From: Epiperipatus broadwayi
Lineage: Eukaryota > Onychophora > Udeonychophora > Euonychophora > Peripatidae
DNA length: 64,000 nt
Direction: 5' to 3'
Assembly (NCBI GenBank): GCA_028023455.1
Contig: JAQFVV010006625.1
Span: 250,001 to 314,000 of the forward strand
Shown here in pieces: positions 26,101 to 39,090 of the stretch; the first letter of the stretch is position 1, and every line of letters begins with the position of its first letter. The position numbers and the translations under genes are program-made. The notes under the pieces were generated by a model. The model made no database searches. It was not told the origin of the DNA and saw nothing but the letters and a program-made list of their open reading frames with translations.

Positions 26101-27663
26101 TTCATAGCTGTTGGTATATGTATCTAGGTTGATTTTTCAGTCTGTTTCAATTTTACATAGGTTGTCAATTCAGTGATTAAAAACGTTTTTGAGAATGCTA
26201 TTTTAGTTGTGGTAGGTGATAATTATATGGGTATATTATTCCATTTTTATTTTATAGGTCAAGTGACTTTCATCAAGCTATGAAGCCTTTCATCATGACA
26301 ACACATTAAATACTTTCCTTTAATGATGACTTCTGATGCATTTTTGTATACAAATATTGATGTCATTGATGTGTCTCTTGTATTATAGGCATGGTGTTTA
26401 TTTAAAAGAATGTGAGAAAAAATTTTTTTTTTGAAAGTAATTAAAGTAATAAAACATATTGTGCCACTTGTGGGTAGTATCATGGGCCACCCATCTCATA
26501 TTGTCTAGTGATTTTAGTGATTGCTGCTATGTCATGATTAACATACTACAAAAATACCAGGATAAAATCAATACTTTGATGAGTACATTTATCTTACTAC
26601 AGCCTCAATGTAAATATTAATTCTTTTTAAGCACAATGTCAGCCTTATATAAGTATTACAGCCCCATTGATAACTTCCACAGATTAAAATCTGGATATAG
26701 ATATCTTTTACCATTCTAGTATGTACAGTGATGGGTGTCTGTCTTGGTTTCAATTATTTTAGATCTTTAATTTACTCTATATTTTCAAAAGATGATTTGA
26801 TAGTGCACCTGTCAAATCCAATTTCTTCTCATATTTTATTGTTTATAAGTTTTGTGGGAAAATAATAATAGGCTTTCTGAAATCTATGGTTAACTTCACA
26901 TGCTGCTGTAATTTATGTAATTTCATGTTTCAGAATATGCTGGTTCAAGTTATGGCCAATGGCTATATTTTAATATATTCATGATTTTTAAATGCTGTGT
27001 TACAAACTTTTTTAAGATTTTAGAAAATAAATTTATCTTTGGTTTTTATATTATAAGTGGTGCTAATTTAAATTCTAACTTATAAATTTGTGTATCAATT
27101 TTATGAGTATAATCCTGTTTATTTAATATGATGATTGGGTTTATCTGATCTCTATTTGTCCATCTGAATCTGGTTTTTGAAAATACTTTTTACTGATAAC
27201 AACACACGGAATAACAAAAATTTAAAAACTACAGCAATTATAAAATGTTCTTTTTATAATTCAGATATTTATAATTACAATTTCTATTGGTGAAGAGAAA
27301 AAAATTATGTAAATAGGAAATTATATTTCAAGCTCCAGTTATCATTTTTCATAATAGATTCAATTATTTTTCCTAAAAAATAATATAATTTTATATAATT
27401 AAAATTACAAAATTTAATAGAAGAATGAACGTGTATGGTCTTCAATTATATTATACTTTATGAAATTAACTTTCCATTACATGTTAAACATGTTCTACAA
27501 TTTTAATATCCAATTTTTCATGTCATTATTTTTTCCATTGAACATCAAACCAGTCAGATGGAAACATAAATAGGAACATAGTTCTCACAATTTGAACACT
27601 ATTCTATTTTAAGTTTTAACAACTTTTGTTCTAAACATTAATAATAAGTTTTAATTATCTTAC

Positions 27664-27849
27664 TGATGCATATAGCTTCTTGTCCTGACCATGTTCCATT
27701 TTCCTGACACACACGTACTTGAGATCCCTTTAGAAGATATCCACGTTTACATTTAAAATTATAAGATTGTCCAATTTCTGAAGATGTTGTAGGCAATGTT
27801 TCCAGTGCTGAATTCTCAGGAGTTTGTACAATTGGAGGGCATATTATTT
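27664..27849 (-). CDS. CCP/sushi exon 4 (unit A2)
   Basis: This open 186-bp phase 1-1 exon lies between an AG acceptor and a GTAAG donor. It encodes the consensus module: CPPIVQTPENS at the first Cys, FKCKRGYLLKG around the second, VRVCQENGTWSGQE over the third Cys and Trp, then AIC. It differs from the B2 exon at five bases, four of them synonymous; the fifth gives Gln instead of Glu in SGQE. No ATG-initiated ORF covers it, so it is found only by homology and splice sites. Confidence 0.88.
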
Positions 27850-30800
27850 CTAAAAAAATACGTTTTTATTAACAACATCATTTGAGCCAATTTTAAATGA
27901 CAATGTTTCAACATAAATATTATAACTACAATTGTTATTACAATTTTGTTCTTATCATTATTCAAATGTTGGGTCTCTGATCGTAAGTTGATGCATTTAT
28001 TTAAAAACTTATTGCCATCACAAACACATATTAACATGAAGTATTTTATGTATGTATTATAAAGGCACTCTAGCAAAAAATAAACTTAAAAAATTGAGAA
28101 ATCAAAGAATACTTTCAATGAATCAATGAAATATCAATAGTTTTCAATATTAATTAAAATATACTCTTTTTTTCTCAATACCGGTTTATTTATACAATGT
28201 ATTATCATGAGATATACAATTTATAAATCACTATGCTCATATATAAAGTATTAAAATGAATCTGTTTCTGTTATCATATTGAAAATATACTAATTTTTGA
28301 AATTTATTCTTTTCACTATAACATAATGTGAAATATCTTATATTAATATGTATTTAAAGACTAAATTTAAGTTACTTATGAATACAATTCATAAATTGGA
28401 TAATAAATTCTAAAACGAAAATAATGAAAATTGTAAAGAATACATATAAAAATGAAATTGCTATACAAAACAAACATTCATAGGACATTATATATGTATA
28501 TCACCAAAAAAATGATAGTATTAGTTGAAATGTTGGTAAATTATTAATTTAATTCATTGCATATTATTCTACAGACAATATTCTGATGAATTTAAAAACT
28601 GAAAACAAATAAAACATAAAAGTAATATTCTGCAAACTTTGGATCCTAAATGGTATTAATTTGCTTGTGAACTCTATTCACAAAAATTATATAGGCTAGC
28701 AGGATCTCTGATGATTACTGCTTTAATATATAACAGTTGTCACTATTTATATATAACTGAAAGAATTAACAGTTAACTCAATTTCATCTCACATTTTATA
28801 TAATAAAATATTTAATCAGTAACATAGGATTGTTAGAGACCTCCATCTTAAAATTGCAACATTGACTTAAAATTATTCTGCTTATTTAAATTTTTTTAAA
28901 ATGCATTGCCATTTAGTGACATGATTTGTGAACATTAATGAAAAAATTAAGTGCCAAATTTCAAAATTCTTTTCAAATCTTTAAACAATTAATATCTTCA
29001 GTTTCATTATAAAACATCTAGTTTTTTAAAAAAATGACCTTCTTATTGATATTTTACCAAGTTAGCAGTAAATACAAAAATAGTTGTAATATAGAAAAGC
29101 TCAACCCTAGCCATGTTATTAGATCAAAAAAAGATATTATATAGGAACCAGTTAGATTTAATTTTATAGTTTTTTTATAATAATAAGTATTTGTTTATGT
29201 AAAAGTTTTACATTGCTAAAATGATAAAAACGCAAATATTATTACATTAATAATGGGAATTTGTGAAATGTGATAAAAATATTAGGTCAAGAAAAGGATG
29301 ATATAAAATTTAATGTTTATATTTTGTCTTCACTAATTTTATCTACGAATTTTCATTTGTTTTTTTAAAAAGGTAATAGAAACATGTTTAATGTCAGCAC
29401 TAGTTTATTGATTAGTTTCAAATTTTTTTTAGACGTACTAATAACAAAAGAAATAAATAAGTAATATGATATGTACAGTTTATAAACTATTTAAATGGGA
29501 AAAAATTAAGAGATCTTCTTTCTTTGAAATTTGTTTTTTTTATTTTTTTTTATTTCACAATATCAAGTAATTTTACTAAAATTAAAACGTAATTAAAATA
29601 TATATTATATAGTACTTTTGGCATTAAATTGTTATTACAGTTGTATTATAATTGCAATTATTTAGTTAAAAAGAAATAAAACAATCAAATAACATTTTTC
29701 TATAAAATCATTACGTTAGGGACAAACACAAGCCTCTTCGGATAATTATGGGATTGGATAAATATAGGGTTGTAACAAAATATCACATAGGAGTTGAGAG
29801 CAATAGATATCTGTAATTTTGAGTAATAGTCAGGCTTGATTCAGTAGTTGAAAACAACCCAGAAGCATCAGTTAATGGTGAGAATTATTTTTGTAGTAAT
29901 AGTAACCTTGTTTAATGTTTTTTAAATAACAATTGTTTAAATGGAAGTACAAAATTTATGTGATAAATTTGATCTAGAAACTGAGTATCATCAAAGCTCT
30001 CCATGTAGAATTTTGATTAGCAATGTGAAAAGAGAATATTTCTAGAGCAGCCTGTATAGGTCTTTTTTAATCTAACCTATTGAGTGTCTAATTTTGTGTG
30101 TCATGATTGCCAATAAATTAGTCTTTTGAAAAACATCCTGATAGTTTCATCCCACACTTGTTGTGTTAAAATGAATAAATTTAACTTTGTCTTTTATTCA
30201 AGTAATCTGTGTTAGTGAAGAAATTATAATAATAAAAAAATTTAGGTCCATAAAAATTAATAAGACAACATTGAAAAAGATTGTTTAAAGTTAATAATGA
30301 AAAGCGTCATAAGAAAAAAGTGAAAGTTGCAACTTCATGGAAAAGCTCAAGAAAGCAATCTATAGTTAAAAGTTATGTTATTGGGCACATAATACCTATA
30401 TTTGTAAATAATTTTCAAGTTAAGTTATAAGTGATAATTCTAAATATTTATTTATTAAAAGTTGTTTTTTGAATCCTACTTTCCCTCCAAAATTAAACTG
30501 AATAGTATCTTTTTATTTTCATATAAAAAGAAATAAGAATTTTGGTTATTTAATTTTTTCCTTCTTGGTAAAATTTGGTTTTAAAAATTTAATTACGGTA
30601 TGTGACATAATAATGTTTAAAATAAAGACTAATAAATTCCATAGATAAAAGTCAAAAACAAGTTAATATTAAGTGGAAGAAGAAGTTAAATTTTTTGATA
30701 AAATGTATAAAAGTTGAAATTGTCATATTATTACATTTGTTATTAAGCTATTTTTATTAATTAATTAAATAAATAATTATTATAGAAATTAAATGTTAAT

Positions 30801-31322
30801 GCAATTTTTTATTCAGGCATGTATTTTGTGAGATGGCAGTGTGTGTGATTGGAGTGCATTATAACAAAGTGTTATTAGACTTTTTGTATATTATCTCAAC
30901 AAGCCTTTTGAATAAAATAATAGTAAGCTATATATTTATAGAAAAATCAAAGATGAAATTAACTGAAAATATCTCAGGCAAAATGACATTTACTTAAATG
31001 AAATTATAGACCTATGAAGAAAGAAATAAGAAAAATATTAACTACATGCCATTTATGGTATGTACTATTATATATTGGTAAACAATGGGCAATGGATAAC
31101 AAATTAGAAGCAAAATAATAAGCTTTGAGGTGTGGTCCTGAGAGGGACAAAGATAGTTCTTTGAATATATAAAATGACAAATGCATAAATTTTGAAAAAA
31201 ATAAAACAAAAAAATTATTGATTGAAAAAATTTAAAATAGAAAGAATATTAAATCGAATGTATATTGCAAAAAACGAATAGTTCAATGAATGATGTTTTG
31301 GAAGTTACAATAAGTAACATTA

Positions 31323-31469
31323 TAAATTTATGAATTTATTAAACACACATTGATTATGTAAGTAATATTTATTGAGGCTATAACCTCGATAATAGGTGTA
31401 TAAAATACGATAGTAGGGACCTTTACAGGTGTTTTAACCACAAGCTTACACTATGGAAGAAAAAAGGCG
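31323..31469. mobile_element. A-type insert, copy in A2 (147 bp)
   Basis: This has the same sequence and the same AACATTA flanks (31316-31322 and 31470-31476) as the copy in A1. The identical position shows it was inherited by duplication of the A unit and was not inserted independently. Confidence 0.7.
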
Positions 31470-34241
31470 AACATTAAAAAAGGATAAATAGATCTGAAGT
31501 TGCTGTATAATAAAATATACTAAAGTCATAGTGGACATAATGGAAAAGTGGATGAGTTTGCAATGTAATGATAGGACACAATACTATTGATCATTACATA
31601 ATAAAAAAACTTCCAATGGTTGGAATATTGTGTCTTACTCTATTTTAAGAAATATGAATCGTGATATCTGAATTAATCTTGGTAGGGTCAAGAATAGAAT
31701 ACAAAACATTTCTTGAGAAAAATTTGTAATATGATGCAGTTTTTGTAATTATCAAGTTTCATAAGAATGATTGTAATATTTTATATTTGAATCTAATTTC
31801 ATAGCCATTATATTTCATAAATAAATGATAGATCAGGTAATTTTTTTATCATGTACATTTCGAGAAATACATTTATCAAACCCATCTTACATAAAAAATG
31901 TATCATAAAAAATGTTATTCAAAATTAAGATTCAATGTGTGTTGTAAAAAAGCTTATTTCTTTTATATTTTGCTTACATCCTGTAAAATATTATGCTTAC
32001 TGTTCTTTTGAATACCTTTTAGTCATAATCATAGCAGCAACACTGTAAGTGAATTATGTAATTTTACCAAATTAAAAAATAGTAGTGTACTACTTATATA
32101 TTGTCAGTCAGTCAATTTACATAATTTCCATTTGAATCAGAGAATGCATTTCTTTCATATTAATGCTTGCATATTATGATTGTTGTACCAAATTTCTGTG
32201 ATTTTATCTTTCATATCATTACTTTCAGAACAGATTATGCTAGTTGCAGTAGGTTGAAGTAATGGTTTTGTTTTATTTCATGGTCTAAAAATATAGATCT
32301 AAGTTCTGCACTGATTTTTGCTCTACTATACAGTATTCATCACTGTGTCTGTCTCATTGCATTGTTGGCTTGAGATTAATCAAAGTAAACAGCATTTCAG
32401 TCACAATTATTGCATATAACTTTGTATACAACCTGGCAAGCCTGCTCTGTGAAAAACATAACTTGAGTATTATTTATTATATGGTTCACATTAAGAAAAA
32501 ACCCAAAACTTACTCTACATGTGTTTCAAAATTTAAATTTAAATTTTGTGTTACACCAGGTGTATGGGATGGATGTGATATTCAGAAATTGTGTTTTGAT
32601 AGTATGAATCTGCTTGTAGTTTTTGAATAGAATATTTTAGACTTTTTCATCAGTATCTTATGTTAACTTAATGTTTCATAGCTGTTGATATATGTATCTA
32701 GCTTGATTTTTCAGTCTGTTTCAATATTTCATAGGTTGTCATTTCAGTGATTAAAAACGTTTTCGAGAATGATATTTTAGTTGTGGTAGGTGATAATTAT
32801 ATGAGTATATTATTCAATTTTCATTTTACAGTTCAGGTAACTGTCATCAAGCTAAGAAGCCTTTTATCATGACAACACATTAAGTACTTTCCTTTAATGA
32901 TGACTTCTGATGCACTTTTGTCTACAAATATTGATGTCATTCATGTGTCACTTGTATTATAGGCATGGTGTTTATTTACAGTAATTTAAGAAAAAAAAGT
33001 TTTTGTTGAAGGTGATTAAAGTGATAAAACATATTGTTCCACTTGTGTTTAGTCTCATGGGTTACCCATCTCATACTTTCTAGTGATTTTAGTAACTGCT
33101 GCTATATCACGATGAACCTACTACAAAAAATACCATGATAAAATCTATACTTTGATGAGTACACATCTTACTACAGCCTTATTGTAAATATTAATTCTTT
33201 TTAAGCATAATGTCAGCCTTATATAAGTATTACAGCCCCATTAATAACTTCCACAGATTTAATTCTGGATATAGATACTTTTACCATTCTAGTATGTACA
33301 GTGATGGATGTCAGTCTTGGCTTCAATTATTTTAGATCTTTAATTCACTCTATATTTTCAAAAGATGATTTGATAGTGCATCTCTCAAATCCAATTTCTT
33401 CTCATACTTTATTGTTTATAAGTTTTGTGGAATAATAATATTAGGCTTTCTGAAATCTATCTTTAACTTCTCATGCTGCTGTAATTTATGTAATTCCATG
33501 TTTGCAGAATATGCTGGTTTAAGTTATGGCCAATAGTTATATTTTAGTATATTCATGTTTTTTTAAGTGCTGTATTACAAACTTTTTTAAGATTTTAGAA
33601 AATAAATTTATCTTTGTTTTTTATATTATAAGAGGTGCTAATTTAAATTCTAACTTTTAAATTTGTGTATCAATTTTATGAGTATAACCCTGTTTATATA
33701 ATATGATGATTTGGTTTATTTTACCTCTATTTGTCCATGTGAATCTGTTTTTTAAAAATACTTTTTACTGATCACAACACATGGAATAACAAAAATTTAA
33801 AAACTACCGGAATTATAAAATGTTCTTTTTTAAAATTCATATATTTATAATTATAATTTTTATTGCTGAAGAGAAAAAAAAATTATGTAAATAGAAAATT
33901 ATATTTCAAGCTCCAGTTATGCACTTTTCATAATAGATTCAATTATTTTTCCTAAAAAATAATATAATTTTCTATAATTAAAATTACAAAATGTAATAGA
34001 AATATGAATGTGTATAGTCTTCAATTATAGTATACTTTATGAAATTAACTTTCAATTATGTGTTAAACATGTTCTATATTTTTAGTATCCAATTTTTCAT
34101 CTCATTATTTTTTTCCATTGAACATCAAACCAGTCAGATGGAAACATAAAAAGGAACAGTTTTCACTATTTGAACACTATTCCGTTTTAAGTATTTACAA
34201 CTTTTGTTCTAAACATTAATAATAAGTTTTAATTATCTTAC

Positions 34242-34427
34242 TGATGCATATAGCTTCTTCTCCTGACCATGTGCCATTTTCCTGACACACACGTACTTGA
34301 GATCCTTTTAGAAGATATCCACGTTTACATTTAAAATTATAAGATTGTCCAATTTCTGAAGATGTTGTAGGCAATGTTTCCAGTGCTGAATTTTCAGGAG
34401 TTTGTACAATCGGAGGGCATATTATTT
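34242..34427 (-). CDS. CCP/sushi exon 5 (unit B2)
   Basis: This open 186-bp exon encodes the consensus B-type module. Counting from the first Cys as 1, the Cys fall at 1, 31, 45 and 58, with Trp at 51, Gly-Tyr at 34-35, and Pro at 2 and 3. The acceptor has a T-rich tract and AG directly before the coding AA; the donor is GTAAG. The reading frame continues without stop into flanking intron on both sides, but the splice signals limit the exon. The intron upstream in the transcript (higher coordinates) is enlarged by the 10.9-kb inverted element, which starts about 680 bp away. Confidence 0.9.
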
Positions 34428-35086
34428 CTAAAAAAAATACGTTTTTATTAACAACGTTATTTGAGCAAATTCTAAATGACAATGTTTCAACATAAATATT
34501 ATGATTACAGTTATTATTACAATTTTGTTCTTATCATTATTTAAATGTTGGGTCTCTGATCGTAAGTTGATGTATTTATTTAAAAACTTATTGCCATCAC
34601 AAACACATATTAACATGAAGTATTTTTATGGATGTTTTATAAAGGCACTCTAGCAAAAAATAAACTTAAAAAATTGAGAAATTCAAGAATACTTTCAATG
34701 AATCAATGAAATATCAATGGTTTTCAATATTAATTAAAATATATTGTTTTTTTCTCAAGACAGGTTTATTTATGCAATGTATTATCATGAGATATACAAT
34801 TTATAAACCACTATGTTCATATATAAAGTATTAAAATGAATCCGATTCTGTTATCACATTGAAAATATACTTATTTTTGAAATTTATTTTTTTCTCTATA
34901 ACATGATGTGAAATATCTTATATTAATATGTATTTAAAGACTTAATTTAAGTTACTTATGAATACAATTCATACACTGGATAATAAATTCTAAAACGAAA
35001 ATAATGAGAATTGTAAAGAGTACATATAAAAATGAAATTGCTATACAAAGGTAACATTCATAGGACATTATATATGTATATATATC

Positions 35087-35110
35087 AACAAAAAAGTGAT
35101 AATATTAGTT
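35087..35110. repeat. 24-bp host sequence at left edge of element 2
   Basis: These 24 bp are the host unit sequence directly before the element and recur exactly at 45989-46012 after it. Uninterrupted B units have only one copy. With one mismatch the match extends to about 31 bp. Confidence 0.85.
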
Positions 35111-35776
35111 TCACCTATTATCAAAGATAATAGTATATATTTGTTGTACTCAGATGGCGTGTATTTCTTAAATTTTAAAAAAACTTTGCTTATAATATTG
35201 CGAGTATGTGCGTATATAATCGTCCCATTAATATAAAATTACAATCTCAAATATTTATATACGAGCATAGTCTGTTCGATTTGTTAAAACTGAATAAACA
35301 TAACTATAATTAAAATTTATCTATATCATAGCATAATAAGTTTAAATTTATAATATTACTTATTTTTCAAAATTCTTTCTAAATAATTATTTAAGTCAGT
35401 ATTCATTTTAACTAATTTCCAAGTTAGATAATTTTCAATTCTTTTGTTTGCTTAAAATTACAAACAGAAAGTTTTATCAGTTTTAACACTTCGTTCCAAA
35501 AATAAACCTTTCTGGCCAAAATTTGACTTATTTAAAAAGTATAACCAATTATAATATTCAGTCAGGCATAAATCTATACAAATTGCTTGTGACCATTTAT
35601 CTTGGAAATATATCTTTTAAAACCGAAGTAAATTAAAACAATAGAGTCTTTCCAAGTCCAGATTTAGCTATATTTAATATTTTACTAAACTGGATATTTG
35701 GTTAAGGGCTAATTCGAACTGGTCATCTCGTGATATGGCAGACTTAGAAGTAGGAGGTTACCTGTCAAAAATATAA

Positions 35777-35787
35777 TATAAAAAGGG
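35777..35787 (+). promoter_or_regulatory. TATA box, left arm
   Basis: TATAAAAAGGG lies about 670 bp inside the arm and is followed by a less AT-rich stretch (35820-36240) that could be a transcribed leader. The same box is kept in the right arm. The function is inferred from the motif only. Confidence 0.45.
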
Positions 35788-36704
35788 TCCAAAATAAGCA
35801 TAAAAAACCTCTAAAAAAACCTCTCTCCTCCATCCATCCATCATCAACCGTGTTAACTTTTTCTGTTGCTGAGAAATTTGTGCTTGCTACCAAATTTTAT
35901 CTCCGAAGACCAGAGTTAACTAAGAAAACTGTTCCTGCCATTTAGACTGCTAAATCTAAAAAAACCATCACCCAAGCTGCTATAAAATGACCGTTGGCTA
36001 GAAGACACAGAGACAGCCGTTTGCTCTTCCACGAGCGGCTACCGATGAAAGAAGACCTCCACCATGCCCATCACAAGAGAAAGAACCTGTACCTGAGAGA
36101 CCAGATTGTTCCTGATCAGAGAAATGGAGAAAGCTGCCACAGATAAATTCACGAAGTTACATCCAGACTAAAACCTAAGAGAAGCCCAGCCTGACTGAAT
36201 ATAAAGAGAAGCGCAATGAACAAGGCCTTAAAGACTTTACAGTAAATCCTTTCTACAAAATATTACATTTCCTAATTAAAACGTATACTAAATGAAGCTA
36301 GCTAAATAAATCACATAATTTATAATATTTCTAAATGTTCCACTAAAATGTTTATCATAAAATGGTTTAAATCTTAGAACACACTCAATTCTTGCTTGAT
36401 CATTAACAACTTTAAGTAGCCGTTGATCATTAATAATTTAAATAATCACACACATCTAGTTTCTATAAAACCATACTATAAATTTTTATGTCTAAATTAT
36501 TATCTTATTGATCATTTTATGCAATTCTTATATTTTAAGTTCATGTTTATTGATTTATGCTGTGTTTTTATCAGAACGGAGTCTGGTGTGTTAATAAATT
36601 ATTGGGGGGAGGGGAGTGAGCAATTACTTTTATTATATCAATATTGCGATATAAAGAATATAGCTAAGACTCTTTTCTGAATTATATTTGTGCTAGAGTG
36701 AATC

Positions 36705-37110
36705 GAACCAATTATTTAAAATCTTTTACTAAAGTTATTTAAAAATATATATTTGCTTATATTATTTGAAACGCATCTTTTCTCAAGTTATTGAAACGAA
36801 ATGTTTTTGCTAAAGTTATTTAAAATATATATTTAGCGTATATCATTTAAAACGCCTCTTTATTATTTAAAACACATCTTTTTCTCAAGTTATCTAAAAA
36901 GAAACTGTTTGCTAAATTTAACTAAAATATGTACTTTGCCTGTTATTTAAAAAGGTATATTTTACGCAAGCTATTTAAAATGTAGCTTTGCATTCGTTAT
37001 TCTAAACTTTTTGCATTACTATTTTGACGAATTATTTAAGATGAGCAATTTATTTAAAAATCAATAATTTGCGTGAGCTATTTTATAACTCTTATTTTAT
37101 TATTTAAAAT
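36705..37110. repeat. Degenerate AT-rich tandem repeat in left arm
   Basis: Phrases such as GCTAAAGTTATTTAAAA, TATTATTTAAAACGCATC and CTCAAGTTAT recur every 60-80 bp with drift. The corresponding block in the right arm has changed in copy number and order, which explains the indels between arms here. Confidence 0.55.
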
Positions 37111-38067
37111 CAGTTTGGTATTAGATGTAGTTATACTATATATATAACTCCCAGTTCTAAAAAATCTTAAGTTTGCTATAACTTCGTTTAATTAGAGGAT
37201 AATTAACTATACAGAAAACCTTAAATCAGATTCTCATTATCGCCTTTATCATATAATTTAATAAGCTCATTTATGAACTGACCGGTGGTAGTAGCACTGA
37301 AGAAGCTAAGATTTCGGCGTAATTAAATTTATTAAATATTAATTTAGCGTTGCGAATGTATTGCTAATTTGCATAAAAATGCATATCTACTTGCTATGTC
37401 TATAATGGCCATCTCAAGATTGTTCCACGTCCAGGCACGCCTCGAAAGTTTAGGCCACTGCGACAGTTCTTCATGTTTCGTCAAGTCACGCCTCGAAAGT
37501 TTAGGCAAATGTGACATTTATTTTTATATAACGAATCCAAAGCGTTTCCAAAGGGCTTATAAGCCAATCTTCTGTTCTTAATAAAAAGGCCTCTTCCATT
37601 GTAGCAAGCAGATCGGTTAGGGAACCATTTTCTAGGTAATAAACCCCATTAAGAATGCATTCGAGCCGCACTTATCTGATAGTATAGTTTCTAACGCACT
37701 AGAATCTGATGTTCCCCTGCCACCACATCTCAGTTCAGTTTCCCTAGAAAGTGATTTTGGCTTTGATCCGACATAGAATCTGAGTTAATGCGTTTATCTG
37801 TATAACAATATTATACCACGCAAATATCTATAATATGATTTTGCAAATATCTATAATATGATTTTGAATATATTTATAATATAATCTTAAACTTAGTCAT
37901 TATAATATTCTAAACTTAGCAACAATGATATAATCTTCAACGTATTAGTAATATCTAGCATTTATCCATCAACTCGATTACTCTAGCTCACTATAACTGA
38001 TTTCAAACATATAAAACATGGCATGAATTACAACATGAAAGGTGACAGAAGCTTACTAAGAGTCTAT

Positions 38068-38273
38068 TGCTTTGTAATATCATTTTATACCCTGAGAAAA
38101 CATACTCAATGCTTTGTAATATTATCTTATAACTTTGAGAATTCACTCAATGCTTTGTACTATTATTTTATACCCTGAGAACACACTGAATGCTTTGTAA
38201 TAATATTGTTTTATAACTCTGAGCATGCATTCATTGCATTGTATTATTATTTAAAACCCTGAGAATCCACTCA
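38068..38273. repeat. Five-fold 41-45 bp tandem repeat in left arm
   Basis: Each unit starts TGCTTTGTAATATTATTTTA (with variants) and ends with an A/CCCTGAGAAxxCACTCAA type motif. The last unit abuts the LTR-like segment at 38280. Confidence 0.7.
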
Positions 38274-38279
38274 CCTGCG

Positions 38280-38656
38280 TGTGAGCTAGCCGTACACAAC
38301 CTACTATGCTTGAGTATTTATTGTTATATTAAATTTATGCAATATAAATTTGTCTCAGTCTCATTACTTGCTCATTATCTTATGAATCACTAGTTAAGTT
38401 ATCTAAGGTATATAATAGAATTTGTAATAAGGGGGGAATGTCTCATGTTTTACTGCTTTGCTATTGCTGGAACGTGATCAAAAGATATCGAGTGTAACCT
38501 CAGGCATGTCATTCGCGATGGGTTGACTTGGAAGCACGAGTGAGAGAGTTAAGGTATGATCAGACATAGGGTATTACTATCCCGACTTGGTCAGCTTTTG
38601 GTTCTCTGGCTTGGACTCTCAGTCTGTTGAGCAAATGTACAAACCTGACAGTTACA
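38280..38656 (+). repeat. LTR-like segment, inverted copy in left arm (TGTGAG...GTTACA)
   Basis: This 377-bp segment is the reverse complement of 42311-42684 and of 38722-39090. It is followed by TAGGTATATTTTTTTTCCC, which matches the leader after the right copy up to the edge of the primer-binding region. Confidence 0.75.
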
Positions 38657-38721
38657 TAGGTATATTTTTTTTCCCAGAGTTATTGCTCACTCCCCTCCCC
38701 CCAATAACTTAAATATACCTA
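38657..38721. other. Junction between inverted LTR copies with a 26-bp patch
   Basis: The 65 bp between the two head-on LTR-like copies start TAGGTATATTT and end AAATATACCTA, mirroring the LTR flank. In the middle, 38682-38707 is an exact reverse-complement copy of 36599-36624 in the left arm, including the run of six C. The right arm version has only five C. Confidence 0.75.
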
Positions 38722-39090
38722 TGTAATGGTCAGGTTTGTACATTTGCTCAACAGACTGAGAGTCCAAGCCAGAGAACCAAAAGCTGACCAAGTCGGGATA
38801 GTAATACCCTACGTCTGATCATACCTTAACTCTCTCACTCGTGCTTCCAAGTCAACCCATCGCGAATGACATGCCTGAGGTTACACTCGATATCTCTTTG
38901 ATCACGTTCCAGCAATAGCAAAGCAGTAAAACATGAGACATTCCCCCCTTATTACCAATTCTATTATATACCTTAATTAGTGATTCATAAGACAATGAGC
39001 AAGTAATGAGACTGAGTCAAATTTATATTTCATAAATTTAATATAACAATAAATACTCATGCATAGTAGGTTGTGTACGGCTACCTCACA
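38722..39090 (-). repeat. Gypsy core, 3' LTR or the 3' end of it
   Basis: Read on the minus strand it goes from TGTGAGGTAGCC to CATTACA. It is a direct repeat of 42311-42684, and the two flank the gypsy remnant. Homology between the copies stops at the TG on the core side but runs about 10 bp beyond TTACA on the other side. It is either a complete LTR of about 375 bp or the remaining end of a 3.67-kb LTR. Confidence 0.65.

Larger units (their letters stand above)
21039..27663. repeat. Array unit B1 (about 6.63 kb)
   Basis: The unit contains the frameshifted CCP exon 3, a (TA)n tract at about 21866-21883 and the B insert at about 22974-23133, and lacks the A insert (empty site near 24875). 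It is nearly identical to B2 over its length once the inverted element in B2 is removed. No other exon or gene is seen. Confidence 0.87.
27664..34241. repeat. Array unit A2 (about 6.58 kb)
   Basis: The unit contains CCP exon 4, a (TA)n tract near 28488-28500 and the A insert at 31323-31469. It is closest to A3 throughout. The rest is intron-like DNA with no supported gene. Confidence 0.88.
35111..38682 (+). repeat. Element 2, left inverted arm (3572 bp)
   Basis: The arm starts TCACCTATTATCAAAGATAA, itself a hairpin (CTATTATC-AAA-GATAATAG), and ends in CAGAGTTA. Over most of its length it matches the reverse complement of 42285-45962, with more indels between about 36700 and 37250. It contains a TATA box, AT-rich tandem repeats, a doubled CACGCCTCGAAAGTTTAGGC motif at about 37436 and 37487, a five-fold 41-45 bp repeat, and the LTR-like segment 38280-38656. 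No ORF in it is supported as a gene. Confidence 0.85.

Noticed and set aside
37436-37506. Two direct copies of CACGCCTCGAAAGTTTAGGC in the left arm, possible regulatory repeat or CRISPR-like pair
   Set aside because: There are only two copies, in a eukaryotic repeat arm, with the same pair mirrored in the right arm. It is a local duplication, not a CRISPR array.
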